Assembly (NCBI GenBank): GCA_014529385.2
Contig: CM043966.1
Location: 141,284,211 to 141,348,210 of the forward strand
Direction: 5' to 3'
DNA: 64,000 bases
Source: Adiantum capillus-veneris
Taxonomy: Eukaryota; Streptophyta; Polypodiopsida; Polypodiales; Pteridaceae
Shown here: piece by piece, positions 1 through 10,250 of the stretch
How positions within the stretch are numbered: the stretch's first letter is position 1
How the letters are laid out: each line of letters opens with the position of its first letter
Made by a program: the position numbers and the translations under genes
Notes under the pieces: generated by a model
Told to the model about the DNA's origin: nothing
What the model saw: only the letters and a program-made list of their open reading frames with translations
Database searches by the model: none

Positions 1-232
1 CAGAAGACATAGTATGTAAAATAAGAGATGAGAGTCAACTTTCTTGAACCTATTTACTTTGGAAATTCTACTATAAAAATGAATTCCATACCTCCAAAAT
101 TTCATGTCCTTACATTAATGCATAGAGGGCGTCGTACTCTTTGATTGAGGCTATAGATCACCCAAATCGGAGTTTGGATGAAGAAGTTATGATCAAAAGA
201 GTGAATTGTTGTCTATTAGGTCAAAAAATGGT

Positions 233-234
<2 letters not shown>
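1..234. other. Unassigned sequence left of the H3-like frame
   Basis: I recognise no gene or repeat here. The stretch ends at a GA microsatellite that runs to just before the histone-like start codon. Confidence 0.5.

Positions 235-325
<91 letters not shown>
235..325. repeat. (AG)n microsatellite
   Basis: An uninterrupted GA dinucleotide run of about 90 bp. Any reading frame through it encodes only alternating Arg/Glu and is not a gene. It ends a few bases before the H3-like ATG at 333. Confidence 0.97.
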
Positions 326-328
<3 letters not shown>

Positions 329-332
329 GTAA

Positions 333-1028
333 ATGGCAAGAACAAAGGCGACTATAAGAAAGGTAGGTAAAGGACTAGGTTTGACTGCTAAAGTAGGAGA
401 AAGATTTTCTAGTTAAAAGAAGAGACCAGGAAAGCCCACAAAAAAATTGAAATCTCCAAGGATGAATAGGCTACAAAGACACATCAAGTTGTTCAAGGAA
501 TTTAGGAAGGTCAAAAATATATTGAGCTTCTAGTACCAAAGCTTCCATTCCAAAGACTAGTCAGATCAATATGTGAGGAAGCATGTTTTGGGACCATGAG
601 ATGGAAACATGTTGCACTGCAGGTAGCAGAAGAGTTTTTTCTGGAATATTTCAATGACATAACAATTGTTGCAGCACATGCACATAGGGTAACAATTATG
701 ATCAAGAACAGTGAAACTCTGAAAAGAGTAAGGTGGAGATATGATAAGCTACTCCAGCCCAATGAATTTATAGACAATAAAATGAAGGAAATTTTTCTTA
801 TTCCTCCATCAAAGCCAGAGTCGGTGAAGATTGTAGAAGTCACCCACGATGTGAATACCACGGTCAATGTTGAGCAAGAAAATCAGCGTGTAGAGGAGAT
901 AAACAAATTGAAAGAGAAGGAAAAGGTATCAAATGCTATAGAAGAAGAGATTAACAGCTACCACATTGTTACACACACGAAATCAATGTCAGCAAAAACA
1001 AAATTTTGTCATCTATGGAGGAAGCATT
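333..1028 (+). pseudogene. Decayed histone H3-like protein with long C-terminal extension
   Basis: The frame opens at 333 with MARTKATIRKVGKG, which matches the invariant H3 N-terminus (MARTK, then a basic tail). After one in-frame stop and a 2-nt frame slip in an AT run at about 519-520, it continues with ELLVPKLPFQRLVRSI. The LPFQRLVR string is the alpha-1 signature of H3. HRVTIM near 684-701 matches the loop-2 and alpha-3 start (KRVTIM in H3). From 333 to ELLV the tail is about as long as in canonical H3. Loop 1 is about two residues shorter, so it does not look like a typical CENH3, whose loop is longer. After the histone fold an acidic, lysine-rich extension continues to a stop at 1028. 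A ULP2-like protease follows on the same strand. It could be an expressed H3 variant, a retrocopy or a transposon cargo gene. The broken frame favours a pseudogene. Confidence 0.72.
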
Positions 1029-1052
1029 AATAATAGATATTTAGCTAGAAGA

Positions 1053-2395
1053 TGGTTAAGAAGACTTGCATTAGATTCTACAGATATCAATATATTATGG
1101 GATCCAAATGCTCAAAGCATTGATTCAATTGTATATATCTTCTTGAAGTAAGATTCTTTCACCAACTTCAACATATTTTTATTCAGCCTTGAGGCTAGAG
1201 GAGACTAACAACTAGTAATTATCTTGTAGTTTGATAAAGAGCCAGCTACCTCCACAAAGCCATGCAAAAATATATATCTTGGATTCCCAGATTTCTTCCT
1301 TTCTCAGAATGAAAAACACCCCTATCGGCACATTCAAGAAGTGGCTTGTCCATTGTCCAATGCTGCAAGTAACAACCATAATTTTTCCATATGAGAGCCA
1401 TTGCCATTGGAGCCTCATTTGCATTGAACTTGACAAGCCAGCTGTCTGCACACTAAACTCAATTTGAGGAACACATACAAAATTGAAACTGTGAGTATTG
1501 AGAATTTTAAATCAGTTCTATTTTGGACAAAATATGGAGACAGTTATTGTGTTGGGTTCATACCAACTCCTGCTTGCAGATGCATAAAAAGACTATTGCA
1601 TGTATGTCTATGCATAAATCTAGAGCTGTACAGGTAAGAAATTAAGAAGTCACGGTGCCTTTATAGATGGATGGCAACTCGTGTGGATAGAGATGCCTCC
1701 TCCATGCTGAGTATATACTATAGATCTTTTTCACACTAAAGCCATTCATGTCAAAGGTATGCATTTTGCACAGCATTACTATAACATTGTGACAGTTTGG
1801 ACAAAATAGTGTCTCAATTCCTTTTTGTTTTCATTTTGTTTTTTTGCAGAGTGCATTGGAGAAGTACACCATAGATTATTTGCACCAATACTATCGGGCC
1901 ACCCTAATCCAACATTTTCTTACAATTTCCCATCCAGTGAGCATGGATGCAGACCAAAACCTATTGGATGACCACATTGTAGAGTTAATAATAACTATTG
2001 ATGGACTGCAGCAAACAAATTCCATAAGGGCAACTGAGAAAGGAAAAGAGCAAGAGGAGGGAGGAACTTCTAAGAAGAGAGATGCTGCAGAGAGAGAATT
2101 TGACTAGGAGAACATTCCAAATGAGGGGAAGCCCACACAGGCGCAAGATCACACAGATCAAGGGGCTGACAAAGAAATAAATGTTGAAACTCCCTCTGTG
2201 CTTGGAGGGTTTTAGAAGGAAGAAGTTTATGCAAAGGGAGGGGCTGAGAAAGAACGCTCTAACCCTCAAACAGAGCATACCTCTACCACAATTCCACATG
2301 TTGAGCTTGAAAATCAAGAGTCATTTATGCCTGACACACAAACAAATCATAGGACATTAGAAGAAAATTCAGGTGCAATAAAGCCCTCAACACTG
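1053..2395 (+). pseudogene. ULP2/SENP-like SUMO protease (C48) pseudogene with an intron
   Basis: Around 1231-1465 a frame reads YILDSQISSFLR, then FKKW, then CHWSLICIEL and CTLNSI. This is the order seen in plant ULP2-type SUMO proteases: HFFNSFF, a Trp segment, the catalytic-His motif LHWSLIVI, then LHxDSI-GTH. An in-frame TGA replaces the residue before GTHTKLKL. A GTGAGT donor lies at about 1492 and a polypyrimidine-AG acceptor at about 1850. The next exon begins SALEKYTIDYLHQYY, where the family has its SYLxEEW helix. The expected QxxxxDCG block with the catalytic Cys is not visible. An acidic, low-complexity tail follows with further stops to about 2395, where the small TIR element begins. 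In the family this enzyme removes SUMO. Here it cannot be functional as it stands. Confidence 0.65.
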
Positions 2396-2398
2396 GAG

Positions 2399-2982
2399 CC
2401 TGGGGGATTCACCATGAAAAACTTACTGCACCACGTACGTGCACGGGAGGGGGTCTTTTTTACAAGCTACATAAGTGTATAAGTTAGGGGCAGGACCCCA
2501 ATAATTTATCTCCCAAGCTTAAAAATAAGGAAGGGGGGTATCATATTTATGGGGGGGCGGGGGGGGAGGGGGACTTGACCCAGGTTGATTACTTGTATCG
2601 ATTGGTCATCAGTGTGCACTATAACTCGGATGAATTTTGGGGAAGCTTTTATCAATCACACATCACATTTTACATCAAGCACATAGTTTTAAAGTCAAAT
2701 TAAGACACGTTGAGGGTACATCTACTTATCAACAAAAATGATTCCTTAGTATGTTGCCATTCACTAGCGGCTACACACTCTTTGAGTAGTTTTACTCAGT
2801 TAGATCATGTGAGACGTAAATTTTCTATGTAAGATAGGGGTATGATAGTTTTCTTCATTGATTGTCGTATAATCATAGAAAGGGGGGTCATATTCTCTAA
2901 TATGAGTTGTATATATGGGTTTTACCAAATTTGTCCGCTCGCAGGTGGTGTCCTGTTTTGTACATAGAGTGAATCCCCCGGG
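2399..2982 (-). mobile_element. Small TIR (MITE-like) element, copy 1
   Basis: Bounded by CCTGGGGGATTCAC at the left and GTGAATCCCCCGGG at the right, an inverted repeat of about 13 bp. The interior aligns with the reverse complement of the 682-bp element at 23024-23705. Shared blocks include the segment reading TCTCACATGATCTAA and the poly-G/poly-C stretch near one end. This copy is about 100 bp shorter. It encodes nothing, so it would be non-autonomous. I could not identify a convincing target-site duplication, so the superfamily is unassigned. Confidence 0.6.
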
Positions 2983-3016
2983 ATGGCAGTAGGACCTCTC
3001 CTCCCATTGTACCACG

Positions 3017-3019
<3 letters not shown>

Positions 3020-3097
<78 letters not shown>
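3020..3097. repeat. (CT)n microsatellite
   Basis: An uninterrupted CT run. The Arg/Glu reading frame on the minus strand is an artefact of this tract. Confidence 0.97.
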
Positions 3098-3100
<3 letters not shown>

Positions 3101-3988
3101 CGTTCACAGACCAGCTTTCAAGGAAGCTCTGCGTGGTTTTCACCTGATGCAAAGGGTTAAGGATTCGTGCTGAGAGGGGGCTAGCAGGCCGAGATAGAGG
3201 GGGTGTTGAGGAGGCGAAGTGGGGAGGCACAGAGGAGTGGTAGGTCAAATTCTACCTTAGCTTAGGACAGAATCTCCCTAGTAATAGCATTAATTTTTTT
3301 GAAAGTAGCACGAGTATGAAGCCATTAATTCCAACCAAGATTGGACGAGATTATTTGGGCAAGGCGTTAACGCATAGGACCCCCCATTGCCATCTTAGTG
3401 CCTTAGCGCGTGCAAAATGCTATGAAAAATATTAATGGGAGTAATTTCATTATGCTCTGGGCAATGCGGGCAAGGGGTCCTCTATGTTAACGTGGAGGAC
3501 CCCTCATTGTGAGCCATTTATCCCTTTGACCTTTAGAGATAAACTTCCCTTTGCGGGCCAACCAAGAAAGGAACTTCATTAGCATTTCACGATCATGTTG
3601 CTCTATTTAAATCATCAAAATGCATTGCACAAATCCTATTCTTGTGAGCTAAAACTTGAAAAGGACCGCCTATGTCTACTCATTCTTGGCCATGTCATCC
3701 TGTGCAACCAAATTAAGGTTAGCACAACAATGACCCGACTGCTTATAGAACGTAATTTGTTGGATGGTCAGCATTGTCATCTCCATCCACCATTGATTAG
3801 CCTTGCAACCTTAAATGTCAGCCTCCTCTATGTCTAGGGAATATCTAGTGCACAATCGCACCCAACACCATTGGCGAGAAATCTCTACTTGTGACCCTTA
3901 TTTTGGGAAATGTTGTGAGACAAATTTTGGTAATGGATTCTCAAGCCCTGAAGCCTCACAAGAGACCATCTTACTTGCAATCTCCCAA
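3098..3988. other. Unassigned intergenic stretch with a scrap of PPR sequence
   Basis: The segment at about 3115-3165 reads like KEALRGFHLMQR. This resembles the QEALxCFQQMQRxG segment of the PPR array at 25-27 kb, so it is probably a relic of the same repeat. A block around 3360-3510 carries GCGTTAACG with nearby ACCCCCCATTG and is echoed near 24.39 and 24.55 kb. Otherwise I recognise nothing. The CACTA element inserted at its right edge. Confidence 0.4.
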
Positions 3989-4012
3989 CACTACAAGAGG
4001 CTATTCATATTA

Positions 4013-4138
4013 GCGACGCTCACACAGCGACGCTCAAAAAAAAAATTCCCGGCTTCGCTATGAGCGTCGCAAATTTACAAAGACATTTGCGACGCTCATA
4101 GCGACACTCATAGCGACGCTCATAGCGACGCCGACTGG
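4013..4138. repeat. Left subterminal AGCGACGCT array of the CACTA element
   Basis: Several direct and inverted copies of a 9-10 bp motif, AGCGACGCTC or its complement GAGCGTCGCT, with variants such as AGCGACACTC. In En/Spm elements such subterminal repeats are the binding sites of the TnpA protein. The same motif is arrayed at the right end. Confidence 0.85.
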
Positions 4139-4217
4139 GCTAAAAAAATAACCGAGCGCGCCCAAAAACTCAGATCTCAGATCTGAGTTTTTCGGCGCCC
4201 TCAAGCAAGGAGCAGGT

Positions 4218-4228
4218 AATGCTCTCCC

Positions 4229-4263
<35 letters not shown>

Positions 4264-4268
4264 CTTCT

Positions 4269-4320
<52 letters not shown>

Positions 4321-4812
4321 AGAGGAAGGAGAGCCAGGTATGCTCCTTCCCTCTCCTCATTCTCATGTTCCCTTCCCCTCTTTCTCTCTCCCTCTCTCTC
4401 TTTTTCTTCTCCACACACACACACACACACACGAGGAGAGGAAGGAGAGCCAGGTATGCTCCTTCCCTCTCCTCATTCTCATGTTCCCTTCCCCTCTTTC
4501 TCTCTCCCTCTCTCTCTCTCTCACACACACACACATACACACACACACATAGTGTTTTTGAGAGAGAGAGAGAGAGAGAGAGTACAAACAAAAACAAAAA
4601 CGCACACACACATACATAAACAAAGAATGCACACACACATTGAGAGAGAAAAAGAGAGAGAGAGTATGCATAAACAAAAAACGCACGCATTGAGAGAGGA
4701 AAAGAGAGAGAGAACATGCATAAACAAAAAACGCACACATTGAGAGAGGAAAAGAGAGAGAAAACATGCATACGATCCAAAAAAACGCACACACATTGAG
4801 AGAGAAAGAGAG
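4218..4812. repeat. Low-complexity CT/AC/AG tract with a 116-bp tandem duplication
   Basis: Alternating (CT)n, (CA)n and (GA)n runs fill this part of the CACTA element. A unit beginning GAGGAGAGGAAGGAGAGCC occurs at 4317 and again at 4433. The many open frames here are Thr/His, Leu/Ser and Arg/Glu dipeptide artefacts on both strands. Confidence 0.9.
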
Positions 4813-4825
4813 AGAAACTAATTTA

Positions 4826-5170
4826 ACGTCGTAGGAAACTAATTAAAATTAAAAGAACTAAAGATCTAGCCGACGAGGAGTTGAACTCAAGACCTATTAT
4901 TCAAGAGGGAAATGGCATAATCAATCTATCATACTTGGCATGGGTGATAGAAAGGTTATACCATTTATCTCTTTTTATTGGCACACACATCCACACACGT
5001 GCACACAGACAAGAAGAAGAGAGTTATAACGTCGTAGGAAACTATCTTAAAAGACGTTAAAGATTAGGTCATATGTAGACTTACATTAAATTAGATTTAG
5101 GTTTATTTTTAACTAGATTTACGTTTATTTACGCTAGATTTAGATTTACGTTATATTAGATTAGATTTAG
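4826..5170 (+). repeat. AT-rich repeat unit left of the captured HIPP fragment
   Basis: Contains AACGTCGTAGGAAACTA followed by an AT-rich stretch rich in TTAGATTTAGGTTTATTT. A close copy occurs at about 5708-5838 on the other side of the HIPP fragment, and a truncated copy at 4826-4850. It ends in TTTAG directly before the HIPP coding sequence, so part of it may be captured intron. Confidence 0.6.
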
Positions 5171-5531
5171 GTCTCCATAGACTGCGATGCCTGCATGAAG
5201 CGGGTGAAGAAAGCCCTCAATGGAATATAGGGTATTGCTGCCTTCACTCATGGTGGGCTCCGTCGATCCAAAAGTACTGGTGAAATGTCTTCAGAAGATA
5301 GGGAAGAAGGTGGATCTTCAGGGCGGCAAGAGTCACTACATCCCTGACACAATGACCATCTAGACAACCTCTAGTCATTCAACAGCAACTTCAAAGTTAG
5401 TAACAAGAGCAAGAACGGTCTAAAGGGCCAATTGCTGTCGTCAGATGTGGATGGAGATGAGGCAGCGTCACCGCCAGAAGTTAACTCTCACATCTTTAGT
5501 GATGAGAATGCCAACTCTTGCCGAGTTATGT
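5171..5531 (+). pseudogene. Captured fragment of a heavy-metal-associated (HMA/HIPP) gene
   Basis: From 5171 the frame reads VSIDCDACMKRVKKALNGI, a typical HMA beta-1/alpha-1 segment with the metal-binding CxxC (CDAC). A TAG stop follows. After a frame change and loss of the middle beta-strands it resumes as GSVDPKVLVKCLQKIGKKV, the alpha-2 end of the fold. A Ser/Asp-rich tail runs to about 5531. HIPP proteins are cytosolic or membrane-tethered metallochaperone-like proteins in plants. This copy has lost the centre of its fold and any isoprenylation end. It lies inside the CACTA element between two AT-rich direct repeats and upstream of the transposase, so it is best read as transduplicated host sequence. 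Confidence 0.75.
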
Positions 5532-6124
5532 GAAAAATTATGTGTTAAATCATTTTTAAGGTTCTTATAATCCCTGTTAGTTTAGTTCTTTGTTTTTAAT
5601 ATAACATAATTTACGTTAGATTTAGATTTATGCTATATTTGATTAGACTTAGGTTTATTTAGGTTTACCCACACACACACACACACACACACAAGAAGAA
5701 GAGAATTTTAACGTCGTAGGAAACTATCCGAAAAGACGTTAAAGATTAGGTTAGATGTAGACTTACGTTAAATTAGATTTAGGTTTATTTTTAGTTAGAT
5801 TTACGTTTATTTAGATTTACGCTTATTTACGTTAGATCGAGTCCACGCAAGAATTACTTACGGTTTAGGGTTTAGAGTTAGACGAACAGTGAAAAGATCT
5901 ACTGTGAAAAGATGTTAAGATGCTGTGAAGTGCTACAGCTAGAGAAGAGGCAAAGGGGTTTTGTCCACTACATGCAGTATCATGTAGACGTGGGTGTGTA
6001 GATTTCTTGTACCCACAAATATAGGTATTGACCAATAAAGACGATATTATAACCCGGTGGTTTTGATCTCCGTGCACCTCTAGACCGAGGTGTGCGGGGA
6101 TTGGACATGACTAGAGAATGTGAG

Positions 6125-6126
<2 letters not shown>
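5532..6126 (+). other. Non-coding part of the CACTA element upstream of the transposase
   Basis: Contains an (AC)n tract at about 5669-5692 and the second copy (5708-5838) of the AACGTCGTAGGAAACTATC repeat unit. About 300 bp of unassigned sequence follow, presumably leader or promoter of the transposase gene. No clear TATA box could be fixed. Confidence 0.5.

Positions 6127-6187
<61 letters not shown>
6127..6187. repeat. (AG)n microsatellite inside the CACTA element
   Basis: An uninterrupted GA run about 65 bp upstream of the transposase start codon. Confidence 0.97.
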
Positions 6188-6190
<3 letters not shown>

Positions 6191-6252
6191 GACGAAGAAT
6201 GCCAATAGAATATTAAATTTTTTTTCCAGGTTATAAGTTTTTTATCCTCATT

Positions 6253-9200
6253 ATGAGTAGCGACGAGGATGTGGGACCGTCCAACCGAAATACCTATCTC
6301 TCAACAAGGGTCTTATGTCCTTGTAATCAATGCAAGCATGCTGTGCGACGGACAAGACGTGTTTCTTTGCAGCACGTTCGTGAATTTGGCGAGTTCGATC
6401 CATCTATTATAGATCGAGTTGTTGCCAATTATAACTCGTCGGACTCTGACGCTGGCCAACAAGCAGCAATCTTGCAACCCAATAGACGTGTTCGCAGGCG
6501 CTTTGGTCAAGCAGCATATGTGAGGCCACAAGATGTAGCCTTTGACAGCTCGGGGGATGATCATGCAGAGCACATTCCCAACGAGGCAATGTTTGAGCCC
6601 GAGATTGATGAAATGATCGAGACGATCATGGATTCAGAAAGGCTTATCTATGATGATATGAAAAGTGAAGCCGATACGCCATTGTATAATGGAGCACGTA
6701 TGTCTAGATTGAAAGCACTCCTGGTTCTTCTCAACATGCAGGCAAAGTTTGGATGGAGTGACACTAGCGTCACAGTGCTTTTCAGGTGATCTATTACAAT
6801 TAGTTTACTTTAATAAAACTCTAAATGTATAATGATCTGATAGATTTTTACACGACTGTATCATATTTTTATGTTGTGTAGATTGCTGAAAGAGCACATA
6901 CTACCAGCTGACAATGTGATGCCAGATTCCCGAGATGAAGCAAGAAAGATTTTGCGAAACTTGGGGATGGATTACAATTCTATCCACGCTTGTCCTAATG
7001 ACTGCATTCTTTTCAGAGGGGAATACATAGACATGGAGAAGTGTCCGAAATGTGATTCCGAAAGATATCGAGTAGATCTCCACGGGACAAAAATTCCACA
7101 AAAGGTTTTGCGACATTTCCCTCTGCTTCCTCGCATCAAGCATTTCTTCGAATGTAAGTCCATGGCCGCCCTAGCATCATGGCATGAGGAGAATAAATCT
7201 TCGGATGGTGTGCTACGAATTCCTGCAAATTGCGTAGCGTGGAAACATATAGATGGAACATGGTCGGATTTTGCCAGGGAAGCTCGAAATTTGCGCTTAG
7301 GCCTGGCTATGGATGGCGTAAATCCATTTGGTCAAAGATCAACATCTTACAGTGTATGGCCCATTGTCATCGTCAACTACAACATTCCCCCGTGGTTGAC
7401 TACGAAGAAGGGGCACCTATGGCTAAGCTTGATTGTGCCAGGGTGATATAAAGTGGGGAATATGGATGTGTATCTTCGTCCACTATTGGAAGAGCTACAA
7501 CAATTGTGGATTGGCATAGAGGTGGTGGATATGAGCCGACACACAGGACGACGGAATGCTTTGATCAGAGGCATTCTAATGTGGACCATGCATGACTATC
7601 CCGGGCTAACAGAATGCTCAGGTGATCTATTGACACTCCTCACTCAGACACTGTTAATCTTGTTTTTTCCCATAGTTGATCTATTATCATGTGTATACAT
7701 GCAGGGCTTCAAACAAGCGGATACAAAGCATGTGTCACATGTGGACCGAGACTGAATGCACGTAGGGCACCCTCACTGAAGAAGCAAATCTACGAAGGTC
7801 ATCAAGCGTATCTTCCAGAGAATCATGTGTTACGCGACGGCTTTTTGGGAAGAGAGCCACCAAGGATGTCTGCACAAGCATGGTTAGAGCAGAAGGAGAT
7901 GTGCGATGATGGATTGCCTCCAGGGATGAAGAGACTATCTCTATGGTACGAGTTACCATACTGGCCCCGACTCATGATCAATCACTTGCTCGATCCAATG
8001 CACATATTCAAGAATGTGGGTAATCTACTATGGGACCATCTGACCGGCAAGAAAGATACTTTGGGAGCCAGAGTTGACCTTAGAAATGTGGATCGTATGG
8101 AGCAATATTGGCCGCAAACAGCGTCTGATGGATCGATAAAACTCCCTAAAGCACCATGGATTTTCACAGGAGCCCAAGAACGCAAAGTAAAAGAGACCAT
8201 TCGATCTTTGCGGACCCCCACTGGCGTAATGCACTCGCTCCGAACGTGTTTTACTAAAGAAGGAAAGCTTACCGGTTTGAAGTCACACGATTGGCATAAA
8301 ATGTGTCAGGTACGTTCATAGTGGACTTTAATATCATTGCATAAAATGTGGACTTTAATATCATTGCTACACATACTTTACAGTTTATTTTACCGGTTGC
8401 CATTGAGGGATTTTGTCTCTCGACATCCGTAACACAATCTACAAACTTGCAAAGCTGGTGCAATGGATCTCACAAAAGGAGATCAACGTAGACTCCATAC
8501 CATTCGCCAAACTAAATGCTGCGGAGCTTGTGTGCATGTTTGAGAAACATTTTCCTACTACAATGCTAACCATTCAGGTGCATCTTCTTGTTCACATAGT
8601 TGATGAGGTGGAAATAGCTGGCACAGTTCATTCCAGATGGATGTTCTTCTTAGAGCGTTTCATGAAAACGCTTAAGGGATATGTGCGTCAAAAGGCACGT
8701 CCGGAGGGTAGCATGGCAGAAGGTTGGTTGGTATCAGAGTCCCTAGTGTACATTGGAGAGTGGCTAGACGGATTTGATAAATCCCGGGACACGCTATGGA
8801 GAACCATAGATGATGAGCGCATATCTGGGATTGTCATGTGCAATCTCGGTGTTGAGAAGAAGATGACGGAAGATCTAGAGGCTAAAATCAACCGATTTTG
8901 CATGCTTCACAATCCAGTGATGCAAAAGTGGATTTCACAATATGAGGATGCAAAGCAAGAGCGACAAAGGGCACGAATCGAGTGGAGACGGGGAAGACGA
9001 CCACCGATGCACTATCCAACGGTTCTGGAGAGCCTACCAACCTTCATGAGCTTAAGATGGTTGCACAACCAATTGAAAAGCGCACAACAATGCGGTGAAG
9101 AAGTGACTGAAGAAGAGTGGGAGTACTCTCGGGGTTGCGCGACCAAGGTAAGTTTGCAATGTACGACTAGCAAGTGACTTTATTTATAAACGTTTGAACG

Positions 9201-9978
9201 GCCACTCATAATCTTTGTTCGTTGTAGTATAAGTCATACACAGCAGCATGGTGTAAAGGTCGACATTTTAGGGTGGAACGAATCGACAAAAAGCGTTTTA
9301 CTCAAGATTGTGGAATCATGGCAAAATTTGAACAGTCTAGTCGACGACGTTCCTCTGATGCAGATCCTGTGGTGGCGGAACTCACTTACTTCGGCACGCT
9401 GCAAGAGATTTTGAGGATCGATTACAGAGGATTTTTTGTCGACTTGTTCGACGTGCAATGGTTCAAGATAATCATGGAGGGTCGCAACGCTACTGTGCGT
9501 AGAGGAGAGTCTGGTTTTCTTGAGGTGGATTCTACTAAGAAATGGACTGACCTAAGAGACACTTTCGTACTACCCGAGCATTGTGAACAAGTAAGTATGT
9601 AAATAGTTAACATCCCCCTTTTACAAGTTATGTGCTTGAAAGCTCTCATGTAAGTTATGTGGCTGGCAGGTAATATTTTATCCTACAAAGTCTACATCAA
9701 ACTGGTGGTATGTCATAGAGGTAGCCCCTCGTAGTGCAAGGACGTATGAAGGCTACCATGTGCCAATCACAACGACGTCAATGGAGGAGATCAGAGAAGA
9801 TGCTCAATCAGAAGCCGCTGCGGTGGTGCCAGACGAGCATCAAGATGCTACTACTCTATATGGGGTGCATGCAGAGGAGCTACAAAATGAAACAGAGGAT
9901 ATGTGTTTAAATGGAGAGCTCTATATAGATATAGGAAGTTATGCTGAGTTATGCGAGGATGAGAGAGAGATCTCTTAA
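6253..9978 (+). pseudogene. TNP2/TnpD-type CACTA transposase, six exons, inactivated
   Basis: The proposed exons are 6253-6785, 6882-7621, 7705-8309, 8384-9147, 9228-9590 and 9670-9978. GT..AG borders are visible and joins such as LFR-LLKEH and ECSG-LQTSGYKACVTCG match the family. The N-terminus keeps a short zinc-type CPCNQC segment. HACPNDCILFRGEY and CPKCDSERYR precede the TNP2 core. AMDGVNPFG, LLDPMHIFKNV and RWMFFLERFMKTLKGYVR correspond to the conserved D, D and E blocks. The C-terminal exon has the WWYVIEVAPR segment seen before the family's end. The protein would be about 1,100 residues and would cut and join the CACTA ends. Two lesions are clear: an in-frame TGA at 7444-7446 in the IPGxKxxxNxDVY block, and a 1-nt shift at about 8406-8412 after LPVAIEG. 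The start at 6253 is the first ATG after the GA tract. Confidence 0.9.
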
Positions 9979-10250
9979 AGCCACAAATATTGTATTTGAA
10001 CAATTTTGCTCCGTGTTGTAAAAGCTCTGGCTCTCTAAGTACCTTCCATGGTGTATAATGCTCTTTTCTACTCGCGCTCACATCTTTTGATTGAAAATTC
10101 TGAGTTTTCGACTTGCCTCTTCTATCACTCAATTCATTGTGTCATTGTATTTATATGCGTCATTAAGTCATTGTATTTAATGGTCTTTGCGTCATTGTCT
10201 ACTCTATTCATTCAATATTAAGTTCAAATATTTGTGTGTTTAATGCAGGT
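9979..10250 (+). other. Spacer between the two CACTA genes
   Basis: No coding signal. A TTTAATGCAG acceptor-like sequence ends 2-3 bp before the next start codon, suggesting a 5' UTR intron for the second gene. Confidence 0.5.

Noticed and set aside
596-1030. First reading of this ORF as a transposase or hypothetical protein
   Set aside because: The upstream frames give MARTK and LPFQRLVR in the right order and spacing, so histone H3-like is the better explanation.
4170-4796. Many overlapping ORFs of 70-190 codons on both strands
   Set aside because: They are translations of (CT)n, (CA)n and (GA)n tracts into dipeptide repeats. There is no domain and all six frames are open.
4866-4930. tRNA-like box B (GAGTTCAACTCC on the minus strand) near GACGAGGAGTTGAAC
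   Set aside because: No cloverleaf, no A box at the right distance and no acceptor pairing. At most a SINE scrap.
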